A DNA stretch of 64,000 nucleotides from Streptomyces sp. NBC_00510 (lineage in GTDB: Bacteria; Actinomycetota; Actinomycetes; Streptomycetales; Streptomycetaceae): the NCBI GenBank assembly GCA_036013505.1, contig CP107851.1:1798001-1862000 (forward strand), given 5' to 3'. Positions 34,353 through 43,093 of the stretch are shown one piece after another. The translations under genes were made by a program, and so were the position numbers. The notes under the pieces are model-generated. The model was not told where the DNA came from. It did no database searches and saw only the letters and a program-made list of their open reading frames with translations. Position 1 is the stretch's first letter; each line of letters begins with the position of its first letter.

Positions 34353-35216
34353 ATGACGCGGCACGCCGCGCGGAAGAGCCATCCCATCGCCACCGCCGAC
34401 CAGTCCTGCAACGGCGTCCTGGTCTTCGACCCCGACGCCCAGGACTGGTCGCGGCCCGGGGCCGTGACCTGGCGCTGGAGCGCGCCGGGCGGGGCCGGCA
34501 CGAGCTGGCAGCACCTGTCGGACGTGCGGCTGCGCAGGACGCAGGCGTACGGGCGGGTCGTGCTCGTGGCCGCGTCCGGCGGCCGGGCGGCGATGGTGCG
34601 CGAGGACACCGGGGCCATCGTGTGGCAGACGGTGACCCCGGCCGACAGCCCGCACGCCATCGAGCGCATCCCGGGCGGGGTGATCGTGGTGGCCTCCGGG
34701 GCGCCCGGCCGGCTGCGGCTGTACGCGGACGCGGAGCAGACCGCGCCGTTCCGCACCGTGCCGCTGCCGAGGGCGCGCGGGGTGCTGTACGACCCGGAGC
34801 ACGGGGCGCTGTGGGCGATCGGCGCCGCGCGGCTGGTGCGCTACGCGGTGTCGGGCCGGGGCACGGCGACGACGCTGACGGAGCACAGCGCCGTGGGCTT
34901 CGAGGGCGAGGGCCGTGATCTGCAGCCGGTGTACGGCGACCCGGGGTCGCTGTGGTTCACCGACACCTACGGGGTGTACCGGCTGGACGTCGCGTCCCGA
35001 AGGTACCGGCAGGTGGACGGGGCGAGCGGGGTGAGCGCCTACACCAACCAGCCGACGGGGACGCGTATCCGGGCCAGGTCGCAGGCGACCGGGCCCCGTG
35101 GCGGGGGCGGCCCGACGGTCGAGTTCCTCGACGCCGACGGGACCCCCGTGTACGCACGGACCCGCCCCGGCGCCGCCTTCGCCACGGTGCGCCTGTGGAC
35201 CCCGGACTTCCGCTGA
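34353..35216 (+). CDS. uncharacterised beta-propeller-like protein (DUF6528-type)
   Basis: The 287-residue protein is built from repeated short strands with patterns such as GVLVFDPDAQDWSRPGAVTW, GRVVLVAASGGRAAMV, GVIVVASGAPGRLRLYADAE, GVLYDPEHGALWAIGAARLV and SLWFTDTYGVYRLDV, about 45 residues apart, as in a six-bladed propeller. I think this corresponds to the DUF6528 family but cannot verify it. No signal peptide is evident at ATG 34353, so it may be cytoplasmic, or the true start may be elsewhere. A hairpin terminator follows. CGAATATTCG (34312-34321) upstream is a 10-bp palindrome that may be regulatory. Confidence 0.7.
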   Translation: MTRHAARKSHPIATADQSCNGVLVFDPDAQDWSRPGAVTWRWSAPGGAGTSWQHLSDVRLRRTQAYGRVVLVAASGGRAAMVREDTGAIVWQTVTPADSPHAIERIPGGVIVVASGAPGRLRLYADAEQTAPFRTVPLPRARGVLYDPEHGALWAIGAARLVRYAVSGRGTATTLTEHSAVGFEGEGRDLQPVYGDPGSLWFTDTYGVYRLDVASRRYRQVDGASGVSAYTNQPTGTRIRARSQATGPRGGGGPTVEFLDADGTPVYARTRPGAAFATVRLWTPDFR

Positions 35217-35257
35217 GGCCGGTCGCGGCCGGGGCGGCCGGCGACCGGGATCCGGGT

Positions 35258-35294
35258 CCGGCGCGGGCGACCGGGGTACCGGCCCCCGCGCCGG
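35258..35294 (+). terminator. hairpin terminator after the propeller-like gene
   Basis: CCGGCGCGGG (35258-35267) pairs perfectly with CCCGCGCCGG (35285-35294) across a 17-base loop. It lies 41 bp after the stop of the upstream gene and before the aldo/keto reductase promoter region. Confidence 0.7.
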
Positions 35295-35443
35295 TACGGA
35301 GACATGTAATGATCAGATGTATTTGCCCCTGCCATCTTTCCCGCGGCCGACGCCCGACCGGGCGCCGCGCCCCCGGCGGGCCCCGGTGCGCCAGCACCCG
35401 GCCGGCCGGCACCCACGGACACGCCACCGGAGGCTTCGCTCCC

Positions 35444-36448
35444 ATGGAATACCGCCATCTCGGCCGTAGCGGCCTGGTCATCAGCGAGATCGCGTACGGC
35501 AACTGGCTCACCCACGGCTCGCAGGTGGAGGCGGACGCCGCCACGGCGTGCGTGCGCGCGGCACTGGACGTCGGCATCACCAGCTTCGACACCGCCGACG
35601 TCTACGCGGGCACGCGTGCCGAGTCCGTCCTCGGTGAGGCGCTGAAGGGCGAGCGCCGCGAGGGCATCGAGATCTTCACCAAGGTCTTCTGGCCGACCGG
35701 TCCGGGCCGCAATGACCGCGGGCTGTCGCGCAAGCACATCATGGAGTCGATCGCCGGCTCGCTGCGCCGCCTGCAGACCGACTACGTGGACCTGTACCAG
35801 GCGCACCGCTACGACGTGGACACCCCGCTCGAGGAGACGATGGAGGCGTTCGCCGACGTCGTCCACTCGGGCAAGGCCCTCTACATCGGCGTCTCGGAGT
35901 GGCCGGCGGAGCAGATCCGGCGCGCCCACACCATGGCGCGGGAGCTGCGCATCCCGCTGGTGTCGAACCAGCCGCAGTACAACGCCCTGTGGCGGATCAT
36001 CGAGGGCGAGGTCGTCCCGACCTGCGAGGAACTGGGCATGGGCCAGGTCGTCTTCTCGCCGATCGCGCAGGGTGTGCTGACCGGCAAGTACCGGCGGGGG
36101 CAGGAGCCCCCGGCGGGCTCGCGTGCCACCGACGACAAGGGTGGCGCGGGCATGATCTCGCGGTGGATGAGCGACGAGGTGCTCGACGCCGTCCAGCAGC
36201 TCCAGCCGCTCGCCGCGGAGGCCGGGCTGTCCCTGGCCCAGCTGGCGGTGGCGTGGGTGCTGCAGAACTCCAACGTCTCGGCGGCCATCGTCGGCGCGTC
36301 CCGTCCCGAGCAGGTCGCGGAGAACGCCAAGGCGGCGGGCGTCGTCCTGGAGAAGGAGCTGATGGCGCGGATCGAGGAGATCCTGGAGCCGGTCGCCGAG
36401 ACCGACCCGAAGCGGGTCCACGAGAACGTCCCTGCGCACCGCTCCTGA
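35444..36448 (+). CDS. aldo/keto reductase, Kv-beta-like
   Basis: The 334-residue TIM-barrel enzyme has FDTADVYAGTRAESVLGEAL (catalytic Asp and Tyr), the Lys in IFTKVFWPTG, the His in YQAHRYD, and the NADPH-binding end IVGASRPEQVAENAKAAGV. The sequence type (YRHLGRSGLVISEIAYGNW, QPQYNALWRIIEGEVVPTCE) matches the potassium-channel beta-subunit/YghZ-like subfamily, which reduces aldehydes such as methylglyoxal. ATG 35444 follows GGAGG by 10 bases. A perfect hairpin follows the stop, separating it from the convergent amine oxidase. Confidence 0.93.
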   Translation: MEYRHLGRSGLVISEIAYGNWLTHGSQVEADAATACVRAALDVGITSFDTADVYAGTRAESVLGEALKGERREGIEIFTKVFWPTGPGRNDRGLSRKHIMESIAGSLRRLQTDYVDLYQAHRYDVDTPLEETMEAFADVVHSGKALYIGVSEWPAEQIRRAHTMARELRIPLVSNQPQYNALWRIIEGEVVPTCEELGMGQVVFSPIAQGVLTGKYRRGQEPPAGSRATDDKGGAGMISRWMSDEVLDAVQQLQPLAAEAGLSLAQLAVAWVLQNSNVSAAIVGASRPEQVAENAKAAGVVLEKELMARIEEILEPVAETDPKRVHENVPAHRS

Positions 36449-36453
36449 GCGGT

Positions 36454-36497
36454 GCGCCCCGGCCCCGCGGTCCGCACGGACCGCGGGGCCGGGGCGC
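36454..36497. terminator. perfect 21-bp stem terminator
   Basis: Bases 36454-36474 are the exact reverse complement of 36477-36497, with only CA between them. It is the shared terminator of the convergent aldo/keto reductase and amine oxidase genes. A 2-base centre means the real loop must open some of the inner pairs. Confidence 0.85.
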
Positions 36498-36506
36498 GGG
36501 TTCGCG

Positions 36507-38465
36507 TCAGGCGGTGTGGCAGTGGCCCTCGCCGCGCGGGGTCTCCTTGGGGAGGTCGAGCGCAGGGTTGCGGTCGAAGAAGCCGGTGGGCTTGAGCGTG
36601 AAGCCGCTGTGGTCGACGGGCATGACCGGCCACTCCTCCAGCCGCGGCAGGTGGGTGGGCCCGAAGGTGTGCCAGACGGTCAGCTCGGTGTCCTCCAGCG
36701 ACTCGCCCGCCGCGGTCCAGCGGGGCAGTCCGGCGCCGCCCGCGTTCTGGTTGGGGTAGTCGCCCGCGGGGAAGCGCCGCTCGGGACGGTGGCGGGTGAC
36801 CCACACGTGCTTGGTGCCGTAGGCCATGCGCCGGGCGACCGCCGAGTCGGGCTGGGCGAGGACGACCGGGCCGGGCTGCGGCACGAGCGTGTACGCCACG
36901 GGCTTGCCCATGCGGTTGAGGGAACCGGGGTTGGTGATCCGCCAGCGGCGGCCCGCCAGCGGGTCGGCGAGACGGCCGCCCGCGGCACTGTCGGCGAGGG
37001 GGGTCACCCGGGTGGTGAAGACGTTGCCGTTGGGGTTGTCCGGCCCGCTCGGGACGGGGACGACGTCCACCTCCTCCACGGTGTTGGCGTGGCCGTCGAC
37101 GGCGGCGTCCAGCCGTACGCAGAACAGGTGCTGGTGGAACGGGGCGAGCAGGCCGGGCGCGACCTCCGTGCCGACCGCGTCGGCGGTGCCGGGCTCGACG
37201 GCGGAGGTCTGCACGATGCCGGTGGACTTGGCCTCGAAGCCGATCGTGCCGTCCTGGTGGAAGTACCAGTAGAAGCCGTAGTCGTAGTTGCCGACGGTGG
37301 CGATGTAGGAGACGACGAGGCGGCGCGCGCGACGGCTGTCGGCGGCCATGTCGTTGAAGATGTCGGTGTGCTTCCACAGGAGGCCGTAGTCCTCCTCGTG
37401 GATGCAGATGGCGTTGGGCAGCGTCTCGGGGTTGCCGAGGTCGTCGGAGAGGACGGCGTCGAGGTAGGTGATCTCGCCGAGGCAGTCGCAGCCGAGCTTC
37501 AGGGCGTTGGCGTTGCGGCCGAGCGAGTACTCGCCCGCGTCGAGGAAGGCGACCCAGTTGCGGTCGTCGCCGGGCTCGGCGTAGGCGACGGCCATCTCGG
37601 CGAGTGAGGCGCGGTGCAGGACGGGGCGGACGCGGTCGCCGTCCTCGTAGCCGATCTGGTGCAGGACCAGGCCCTCGCGGCCGTTGAAGTCGATGCGGAA
37701 GCGCCACTTCTGCCAGGTCATCAGCCGGCCGCTGAGGGCGAAGGACGGCCCCTCGGGCTGGGTGATCTCCAGCGGTCGCAGGTCGGTGCGGGCCGGGCCG
37801 TTGAACTCGGCCTCGTAGCGGCCGCATTCGGGCGGGATCGGCACGGCACCGGTGTCGATCAGGCGGACGACCTTCCGCTCGATGACGTCGACGTCGGCGA
37901 CGAGCCCGGCCACCGGGTGCGCCCACGGGCTGTCGGAGGCGTTGCAGCGCAGCCAGGTCAGGGAGCGCATGAGGCGGGCGCCGGGCCGGTCCTCGAAGCG
38001 CAGCGGTCCCGCTCCGAGGGGGGCGGCGACGGCGAGGTCGAGGTCGGTGACGCCGCGTTCGGCCATGGCCTTGCGCCAGCCGGGGTCGGCCTTGACGACC
38101 TGCTCGACGATCTCGTACTCCTCGAAGGTGACCGGGGGCTGGCCCTCCTCCGCGGTGTCGAGCGCGCGGTGGGCGACGACGACGCCCGCCGTGACGTCGA
38201 CCAGTGCCTCGGCGGCGGCGCCGGTGGCCGAGTCCAGCAGGGTCACGCGCAGCCGGCGCACCACGGGGTCGCCGTCGCGATGGGCGTCGGCGGTGTGCCT
38301 GTCGGGCTCGTCGAGCAGGACGAGGGGGAAGCGGGTCGTGTCGGTGACCCTGCCGTCCTCCGTGAGGATGCGGCGGGCGGCGGATATCTCGTCGGCGGTC
38401 AGCGGGTCGAGGGGGTGGGGCGCGGCGGGCGCGGCGTCGGCGTCGGTGTGGCAGCAGGAGGACAT
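36507..38465 (-). CDS. copper-containing primary-amine oxidase
   Basis: The 652-residue protein is a full copper amine oxidase. The topaquinone precursor tyrosine lies in VGNYDYGFYW (Tyr 394), the catalytic base in FLDAGEYSLG (Asp 309), two copper histidines in HQHLFCVRLD (His 444 and 446) and the third in MPVDHSGFTLKP. It oxidises primary amines to aldehydes, ammonia and peroxide. No export signal is evident, and unusual Cys/His ends (MSSCCHTD; GEGHCHTA) could bind copper. AGAGGG lies 8 bases before ATG 38465; an in-frame ATG at 38519 would add 18 residues. It is the last gene of an operon with an APC permease and a hypothetical gene. Confidence 0.95.
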   Translation of the reverse strand: MSSCCHTDADAAPAAPHPLDPLTADEISAARRILTEDGRVTDTTRFPLVLLDEPDRHTADAHRDGDPVVRRLRVTLLDSATGAAAEALVDVTAGVVVAHRALDTAEEGQPPVTFEEYEIVEQVVKADPGWRKAMAERGVTDLDLAVAAPLGAGPLRFEDRPGARLMRSLTWLRCNASDSPWAHPVAGLVADVDVIERKVVRLIDTGAVPIPPECGRYEAEFNGPARTDLRPLEITQPEGPSFALSGRLMTWQKWRFRIDFNGREGLVLHQIGYEDGDRVRPVLHRASLAEMAVAYAEPGDDRNWVAFLDAGEYSLGRNANALKLGCDCLGEITYLDAVLSDDLGNPETLPNAICIHEEDYGLLWKHTDIFNDMAADSRRARRLVVSYIATVGNYDYGFYWYFHQDGTIGFEAKSTGIVQTSAVEPGTADAVGTEVAPGLLAPFHQHLFCVRLDAAVDGHANTVEEVDVVPVPSGPDNPNGNVFTTRVTPLADSAAGGRLADPLAGRRWRITNPGSLNRMGKPVAYTLVPQPGPVVLAQPDSAVARRMAYGTKHVWVTRHRPERRFPAGDYPNQNAGGAGLPRWTAAGESLEDTELTVWHTFGPTHLPRLEEWPVMPVDHSGFTLKPTGFFDRNPALDLPKETPRGEGHCHTA

Positions 38466-38522
38466 CGGGGCAACCCTCTTGTCGGCGTTGGTCGTTGCGC
38501 TGTCGGGCGCTACGGACATGGA

Positions 38523-38564
38523 ACCGGCCCGCCGCTCCCCCGGCCAGGGGTGCGACGGGCCGGT
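38523..38564 (-). terminator. hairpin between permease and amine oxidase
   Basis: A 13-bp stem (38523-38535 with 38552-38564, one G-T-type mismatch) with a 16-base loop lies just after the permease stop and before the amine oxidase start. It may be a partial terminator or an RNA processing site that sets different levels of the two mRNAs. Confidence 0.6.
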
Positions 38565-38569
38565 CGGGG

Positions 38570-40117
38570 TCAGGAGCCGGTGGTCTCCGCGTCGGTGGCG
38601 GGCACGGCCTCGCGCGCCTGCTCGATCCGGAACGCCTCGTTGCCGAGGCCGATGCGGGCGTGCACCTCGGGACGGGTGGCCCGCAGGACCGCGCCGTACA
38701 CCAGGCCACCGACGACGGTGACGCCGATGATGGCGGGCAGGATCCAGGAGACGGCGGAGCCGTCGCCGGCGACCAGGACGTCGAAGTCCTTGACGGCGTA
38801 GACGGCGATGACGACCAGCGCGATGCCCGCGAGGGCGGAGGCGACGATCCGCGGTGCCTGGGTGCGCAGCGCGCCGCGCCGGACGAAGTAGCCGATGACG
38901 GCGAAGGACGCGGTCGCCAGCAGCACGATGACGCCCAGGGCGCCGACGTTGCCGAACCAGGTGAAGAGCTTCAGCACGGGCGCGGTGGGGTCGTGGTCCG
39001 CCGCGGCGCTGCCGTCGGTGACGGCGAAGGCGACCACGAAGCCGAGGGACACCAGGGTCTGCAGCAGCGAGCCGAAGGCGGGGGCGCCGCTGTTGGGGTT
39101 GGTACGGCCGAAGGCCTGGGGCAGCAGGCCCTCGCGGCCCATGGCGAAGGCGTAGCGGGCGACGACGTTGTGGAAGCTGAGCAGGCAGGCGAACATGCCG
39201 GTCACGTACAGCACGTGCAGGACGTCGGTGAAGGCGGCCCCGATGATCGACTCGCTGAGGCCGAAGAGCAGTCCCGGTCCCTGCTTCTGCGACACCTCCA
39301 CGATCTGCGACGGGCCGGCCGCGACGCTCAGCGCCCAGGAGCTGATGGCGAAGAAGACGGCGACGAAGGTGACGGCGAGGAAGGTCACCCGGGCGACCAC
39401 GACCTGCGGGCGGCTGGTCTCCTCGGCGTAGACGGGCGACTGCTCGAAGCCGACGAAGCTGGCGATGCAGAAGCACAGGGCGGTGCCCAGGCCCGCGCCG
39501 CTGAGCGTGCTCGGGTCGAAGGCGTGCAGCGACAGGCCCTCCTTGGCGGGGCTGCCGATGGCGGCGACGTCGAAGATGACGACGAGGGCGATCTCGATCA
39601 GCAGCAGGACGCCGAGGACCTTGGCGTTGACGTCGATCTTGAGCCAGCCGAGCGCGCCGACCGCGAGGACGCCGAGGACGGCCGGGATCCACCAGGCGAT
39701 CGTGGTGTCGAGGTAGGTCTGGAAGAGCCCGGAGATCTCGAAGCCGAAGAGGCCGAAGACGGCGAACTGCATCGCGCTGTACGACACCAGGGCGACGAGC
39801 GACGCGGCGGCGCCCGCGGTGCCGCCGAGCCCGCGGGCGATGTAGGCGTAGAAGGCGCCCGCGTTGTGGACGTGGCGGCTCATCTCGGCGTAGCCGACGC
39901 TGAAGAGGATGAGTACCACGCCGAGGATCACGAACAGCAGCGGCTGTCCGACGATGCCCATCACGCCGTACGTGGTGGGCATGACGCCCGCGACCACCAT
40001 CAGCGGCGCGCTGGCGGCGACCACGGAGAGGAGCAGGCCGGACATGCCGAGGCGGTCGGCCCGCAGGGCTCTCTCCTCGCCTTTGAACGTGCTGATCCCG
40101 CTGTTGCCCGTCAGCAT
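38570..40117 (-). CDS. APC family amino acid/amine permease
   Basis: The 515-residue protein has about 12-14 hydrophobic helices with the APC signatures SVVAASAPLMVVAGVMPTTY (helix 1 break), YAEMSRHVHNAGAFYAYIARGLGG (helices 2-3) and FCIASFVGFEQSPVYAEETSRP (helix 6 region), with a basic cytoplasmic tail. Its position immediately before the amine oxidase gene suggests uptake of the amine substrate of that enzyme. AAGG lies 7 bases before ATG 40117; another in-frame ATG at 40162 lies 13 bp from the stop of the upstream gene. Confidence 0.92.
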   Translation of the reverse strand: MLTGNSGISTFKGEERALRADRLGMSGLLLSVVAASAPLMVVAGVMPTTYGVMGIVGQPLLFVILGVVLILFSVGYAEMSRHVHNAGAFYAYIARGLGGTAGAAASLVALVSYSAMQFAVFGLFGFEISGLFQTYLDTTIAWWIPAVLGVLAVGALGWLKIDVNAKVLGVLLLIEIALVVIFDVAAIGSPAKEGLSLHAFDPSTLSGAGLGTALCFCIASFVGFEQSPVYAEETSRPQVVVARVTFLAVTFVAVFFAISSWALSVAAGPSQIVEVSQKQGPGLLFGLSESIIGAAFTDVLHVLYVTGMFACLLSFHNVVARYAFAMGREGLLPQAFGRTNPNSGAPAFGSLLQTLVSLGFVVAFAVTDGSAAADHDPTAPVLKLFTWFGNVGALGVIVLLATASFAVIGYFVRRGALRTQAPRIVASALAGIALVVIAVYAVKDFDVLVAGDGSAVSWILPAIIGVTVVGGLVYGAVLRATRPEVHARIGLGNEAFRIEQAREAVPATDAETTGS

Positions 40118-40174
40118 GGCGGTTCCTTCCTGGGAGGGGTTGGGGTGGTGCTGGTGCGTCATGCGGTGCGGGCC

Positions 40175-41140
40175 CTACGGGGAGCCGGGGCCGAGCACGG
40201 CCTCCCGCGCGGCGCGGAAGGCCTTCTTGGGGTCGCGGTCCGGGTAGGCCCACGGGGTGCGGGTGGCGTGCGCGCCGATCCGGTTGAACAGGGCCGCCGC
40301 CTCGGCGTTGCGGCCCTGGAGGAACTGCGCGTGGACGAGGAAGTTGAGGTCGAGGTGGAGGCGCGGGTGGTCGTGCCCGTCACCGTCCCACTCCAGCCAC
40401 CAGTCGAAGCCCCGCTTGAGCGCCTGCCGGGCCCGCCATCCGTCCCAGTGCCCGGAGGCCGCGGGATCGGCGGGCAGGGTCCCGGCGGTGGCGAGGACCC
40501 GGTACAGCTCGGCGTGGGCGACGACCGGGAGGACGGCCAGCGGTGAGCCGGCGGGCGCCTCGCCCGCGGCCCAGTCGGCGAATTCGTACACCTCGTGGAA
40601 GGGCCCGCCGTCGGAGGCGGCCTGGGGGCGTTCGGCGAGGCAGGCGGCCATCAGGTGGTGGCCGTGGTGATGGCCGCGGTGGCGGCCGCGGACCTGGTCG
40701 AAGGCGCGCATCTGCTCGTCGTCGGTGCCGGTGTGGCGGGCCAGGATCAGCAGGCAGAGCCACGGCGTGGGGTCGGCCGGGGTGAGCGCGGCGGCGGCGA
40801 GGCAGGTCTCGCGGGCCCGTTCGGGTTTCTCCTTGCCGGCGACGGCGCGGAACACCGTGGCGCAGGCCAGCAGCGCGGCCGCGTCGGTGCTGCCGGGTTC
40901 GGCGAGCTGCCACTCGCGGGCCCAGGTGGCACTGGCGCCGCCCTCGCCGAGGACGACCAGGCGGTGGCCGCGCCGGTCCCAGTCGTCGCCGGTCTCGGCG
41001 AGCAGGCTGCGGGCGGTGGTCCAGCGTCCCTGGGCGAGCGCGGCGCGGGCGTCGGCCAGCGGCTCGTCGTCCAGGGCAGGGTCGAACCGCAGGTCGTCCC
41101 GGGAGCGGGAGAAACCGAACGGGGGTGGAGGAGGAGTCAT
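40175..41140 (-). CDS. hypothetical TPR-like protein, 321 residues
   Basis: The protein is mainly alpha-helical with pairs such as ADARAALAQGRWTTARSLLA, DAAALLACATVFRAVAGKEK, PTPWLCLLILARHTGTDDEQ, and a His-rich stretch (GRHRGHHHGHHLMAACL), then HDHPRLHLDLNFLVHAQFLQ. This resembles TPR-type or HEAT-type solenoids; no enzyme motif is visible. The His clusters might bind copper or another metal, which would fit the adjacent copper enzyme, but this is speculation. Start is ATG 41140 with GGAGG 10 bases upstream. It is the first gene of the amine oxidase operon and divergent from the XRE/TPR regulator. Confidence 0.75.
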   Translation of the reverse strand: MTPPPPPFGFSRSRDDLRFDPALDDEPLADARAALAQGRWTTARSLLAETGDDWDRRGHRLVVLGEGGASATWAREWQLAEPGSTDAAALLACATVFRAVAGKEKPERARETCLAAAALTPADPTPWLCLLILARHTGTDDEQMRAFDQVRGRHRGHHHGHHLMAACLAERPQAASDGGPFHEVYEFADWAAGEAPAGSPLAVLPVVAHAELYRVLATAGTLPADPAASGHWDGWRARQALKRGFDWWLEWDGDGHDHPRLHLDLNFLVHAQFLQGRNAEAAALFNRIGAHATRTPWAYPDRDPKKAFRAAREAVLGPGSP

Positions 41141-41383
41141 CCTCGGGGTGCCTCCACGGCGCGCACGTGATGTCCGGCCCGGGGCGGGGCATCCCGTTCG
41201 GCGTCCGGTGATCGCTTGATCACACAAAGCCAACCGGTATGAGCAGGTCCACTTCAAGTCCGGGCCTGTTGTCTCGATGTAGTCCCGCACACGCGTCCGA
41301 ACGGCGGCGGGCGCCGCCGGACGGCACGGGACACGGATCGGGACGGATCGCGGCGATCGCCTGCGCCGCACCGCCCGCGCCTG

Positions 41384-41403
41384 ATATTCGAACGTACGAA
41401 TAT
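41384..41403. promoter_or_regulatory. dyad ahead of the TTA-containing regulator
   Basis: ATATTCGAACGTACGAATAT has perfect 7-base arms (ATATTCG/CGAATAT) around AACGTA. It ends 19 bases before the GTG of the regulator and lies in the divergent gap shared with the amine oxidase operon. It is a natural candidate for the operator of the regulator itself. Confidence 0.6.
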
Positions 41404-41422
41404 GAGACGAAGGAGCAACGCC

Positions 41423-42760
41423 GTGGCGGACGACACCGCGCCGGCACCGTCCCATCCCCTGGCGTCCGTCCGGCGCAGCCACGGCTGGAGCTACCAGGAC
41501 CTCGCCCGGGTCGTCGCCGACAACGCCCGTGCCCTCGGCGTGCCCATGGCGGCCCGTCGGGAGAAGGTGTGGCGCTGGGAGCACTGGGGCGTGGTGCCGG
41601 AGAGGGACAGCCAGCGGGCCCTGGCCCGGGCCCTGGGCGTACCGCTGCGGGAGGTGGACACCCGCCCGTGGCCCGGCTGGTTACCGTCCTTCGACGGCAT
41701 CCCCGACGGGCTGCCGTGGACCCGGGCGGGTGGTCTCGACGCGCTGGACGCCCTGCTCGACGGCGGCGGACGCGACCCGCGGGGCCACCCCGTGCTGGAG
41801 GGAGCGGAGTTCGGCGACGCCGTCGCCGACTGGGCGGCCGCGACGGACGGTGAGAGGGACGGCGGGAGGGACGAGCCGCCGCGGGACGACGCCGTCGCGG
41901 GCCGGGAAGGGACTGCGGCCGGCGAGGAGACCGTGGCCTGGCTGGAGCGCGGCGTGCTCGGCCTGCGCCGCCTGGACGACCGGCTCGGCGGCGCGGCCGT
42001 ACGGCACCGGACCGAGGCCGATCTGCGGATCGCCCTGGACCTGCTGCGCCGGGGACCGTACCGGGGCGGGCTCGACGCCCGTCTGCTGCGCGTCGCCGCC
42101 GGACTGGCCCAGTTGGGCGGCTGGGCGGCGACGGACTGCGGACGGCACGGGGCGGCCCAGCGGCACTACCTCACCGGGCTGCGCCTCGCGCACGGCGCAC
42201 AGGACCGCCCTCAAGCCGCCAACCTGTGGGCGGGACTGAGCCTTCAGGCGGTGTTCGCGGGCCGCCACGACGACGCCCTCGCGGCGGCCCGGGCCGCCGA
42301 GTCCGCCGCGGCCGGGGCGACCTCGCGCACCCGCGCGATGCTCGCCACCCGCCGGGCCCGGGCCCACGCCGGGCTCGGCGAGGACGCGGCGTGCCGCCGG
42401 TCGCTGGAGGAGGCGGGGCGGCTGCTGGACACCGCGCCCGCCGACGACGACCCGTCGTGGATCTACTGGTTCGACGAGGCGGAGCTGTGCGCGCAGAGCG
42501 GGATCGCGCTGCTGGACCTCGGCCGTGCGCAGGAGGCGGCCCCGCTGCTGGAGAAGGCACTGGCGATCCAGGACCCCTTCTACCGGCGCGACCGCACCCT
42601 CTACACCGCGCGCGCCGCCCTCGCCCGGGCGCGGACCGGCGACCTCGACACCGCCCGAGCCCTCACCGAGGATGCCGTGGACCTCGCCCGGGACTGCGGG
42701 TCGCCCCGGGTGGCCATCGCCGTCGAACAGGCCAGGACGACGCTGTCGCAGGCCCGTTGA
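41423..42760 (+). CDS. XRE-type regulator with TPR-like sensor half, TTA codon
   Basis: The 445-residue protein begins with a helix-turn-helix (SVRRSHGWSYQDLARVVADN ... REKVWRWEHWGVVPERDSQR), followed by a helical repeat region (AAQRHYLTGLRLAHGAQDRP; DDALAAARAAESAAAGATSR; RAQEAAPLLEKALAIQDPFY) like the TPR halves of actinobacterial signalling regulators. I chose GTG 41423 because AGGAG lies 7 bases before it; ATG 41402 is in frame but lacks a ribosome site. Codon 87 is TTA (41681-41683), read in Streptomyces only by the bldA tRNA. It is divergent from the amine oxidase operon and probably controls it. Confidence 0.85.
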   Translation: MADDTAPAPSHPLASVRRSHGWSYQDLARVVADNARALGVPMAARREKVWRWEHWGVVPERDSQRALARALGVPLREVDTRPWPGWLPSFDGIPDGLPWTRAGGLDALDALLDGGGRDPRGHPVLEGAEFGDAVADWAAATDGERDGGRDEPPRDDAVAGREGTAAGEETVAWLERGVLGLRRLDDRLGGAAVRHRTEADLRIALDLLRRGPYRGGLDARLLRVAAGLAQLGGWAATDCGRHGAAQRHYLTGLRLAHGAQDRPQAANLWAGLSLQAVFAGRHDDALAAARAAESAAAGATSRTRAMLATRRARAHAGLGEDAACRRSLEEAGRLLDTAPADDDPSWIYWFDEAELCAQSGIALLDLGRAQEAAPLLEKALAIQDPFYRRDRTLYTARAALARARTGDLDTARALTEDAVDLARDCGSPRVAIAVEQARTTLSQAR

Positions 42761-42768
42761 CGACCCGG

Positions 42769-42800
42769 CCCCGCCGGACCGGCACCGCGGCCCGGCGGGG
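42769..42800 (+). terminator. terminator of the XRE/TPR regulator gene
   Basis: CCCCGCCGG (42769-42777) pairs with CCGGCGGGG (42792-42800) around a 14-base loop, starting 9 bp after the stop codon. Confidence 0.7.
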
Positions 42801-42836
42801 ACGCCCCGGCGGCCACCCGAACCGGGAGCCCCCCAG

Positions 42837-42931
42837 CCGCAGTTGGGGTCCGGGGGCCGCGCGGCGCATCGCGTCGCGCGGCCCGGAAGCCCCAGGCGCC
42901 CCAGGGAGGCAGCGGTCCACGGCCCCGGAAG
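42837..42931. repeat. 95-bp repeat, intact copy A
   Basis: This copy runs from CCGCAGTTGGGG to the CCCGGAAG at 42931. It contains a strong hairpin (GGGCCGCGCG 42854-42863 with CGCGCGGCCC 42875-42884) and the block GGCAGCGGTCCACGG (42908-42922). Its second copy begins at 42967 and is interrupted by the IS607-type element. Copies A and B are about 80 percent alike by eye. No coding role is evident. This part of the 333-bp gap between 42761 and 43093 holds no gene. Confidence 0.75.
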
Positions 42932-42966
42932 ACCCGCCCGACGCGGGGACACTATGGGCGTCGTAA

Positions 42967-43030
42967 CCGCAGGTCCCGGGCCGCGCGGCGCATCGCGCCG
43001 CCGACCCGGAAGCCCCAAGCGCTCTGAGGG
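42967..43030. repeat. 95-bp repeat, copy B, left part
   Basis: CCGCAGGTCCCGGGCCGCGC and the following GGCGCATCGCG and CCCGGAAGCCCCA match copy A in order. The match to copy A stops at GCTCTGAGGG (43021-43030) and resumes on the far side of the transposon at 45186. Copy B is therefore split by the insertion. Confidence 0.7.
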
Positions 43031-43093
43031 GCCGCCAGCTGTTGCGTGATTCGTTAGTGAATCTCAGCCTTTCTCATCCGCTATCTTGATCGC

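Noticed and set aside
36507..40253. A 1,248-codon minus-strand frame suggesting a fused permease-amine oxidase
   Set aside because: The upstream part reads the permease region in the wrong frame. The permease has its own frame with APC motifs and its own ribosome site, so the genes are separate.
42956..43048. Short frame beginning at an ATG with GGGCGTC just before the transposon
   Set aside because: It lies across the repeat copy and the transposon's left end, lacks a ribosome site and has no recognisable sequence.
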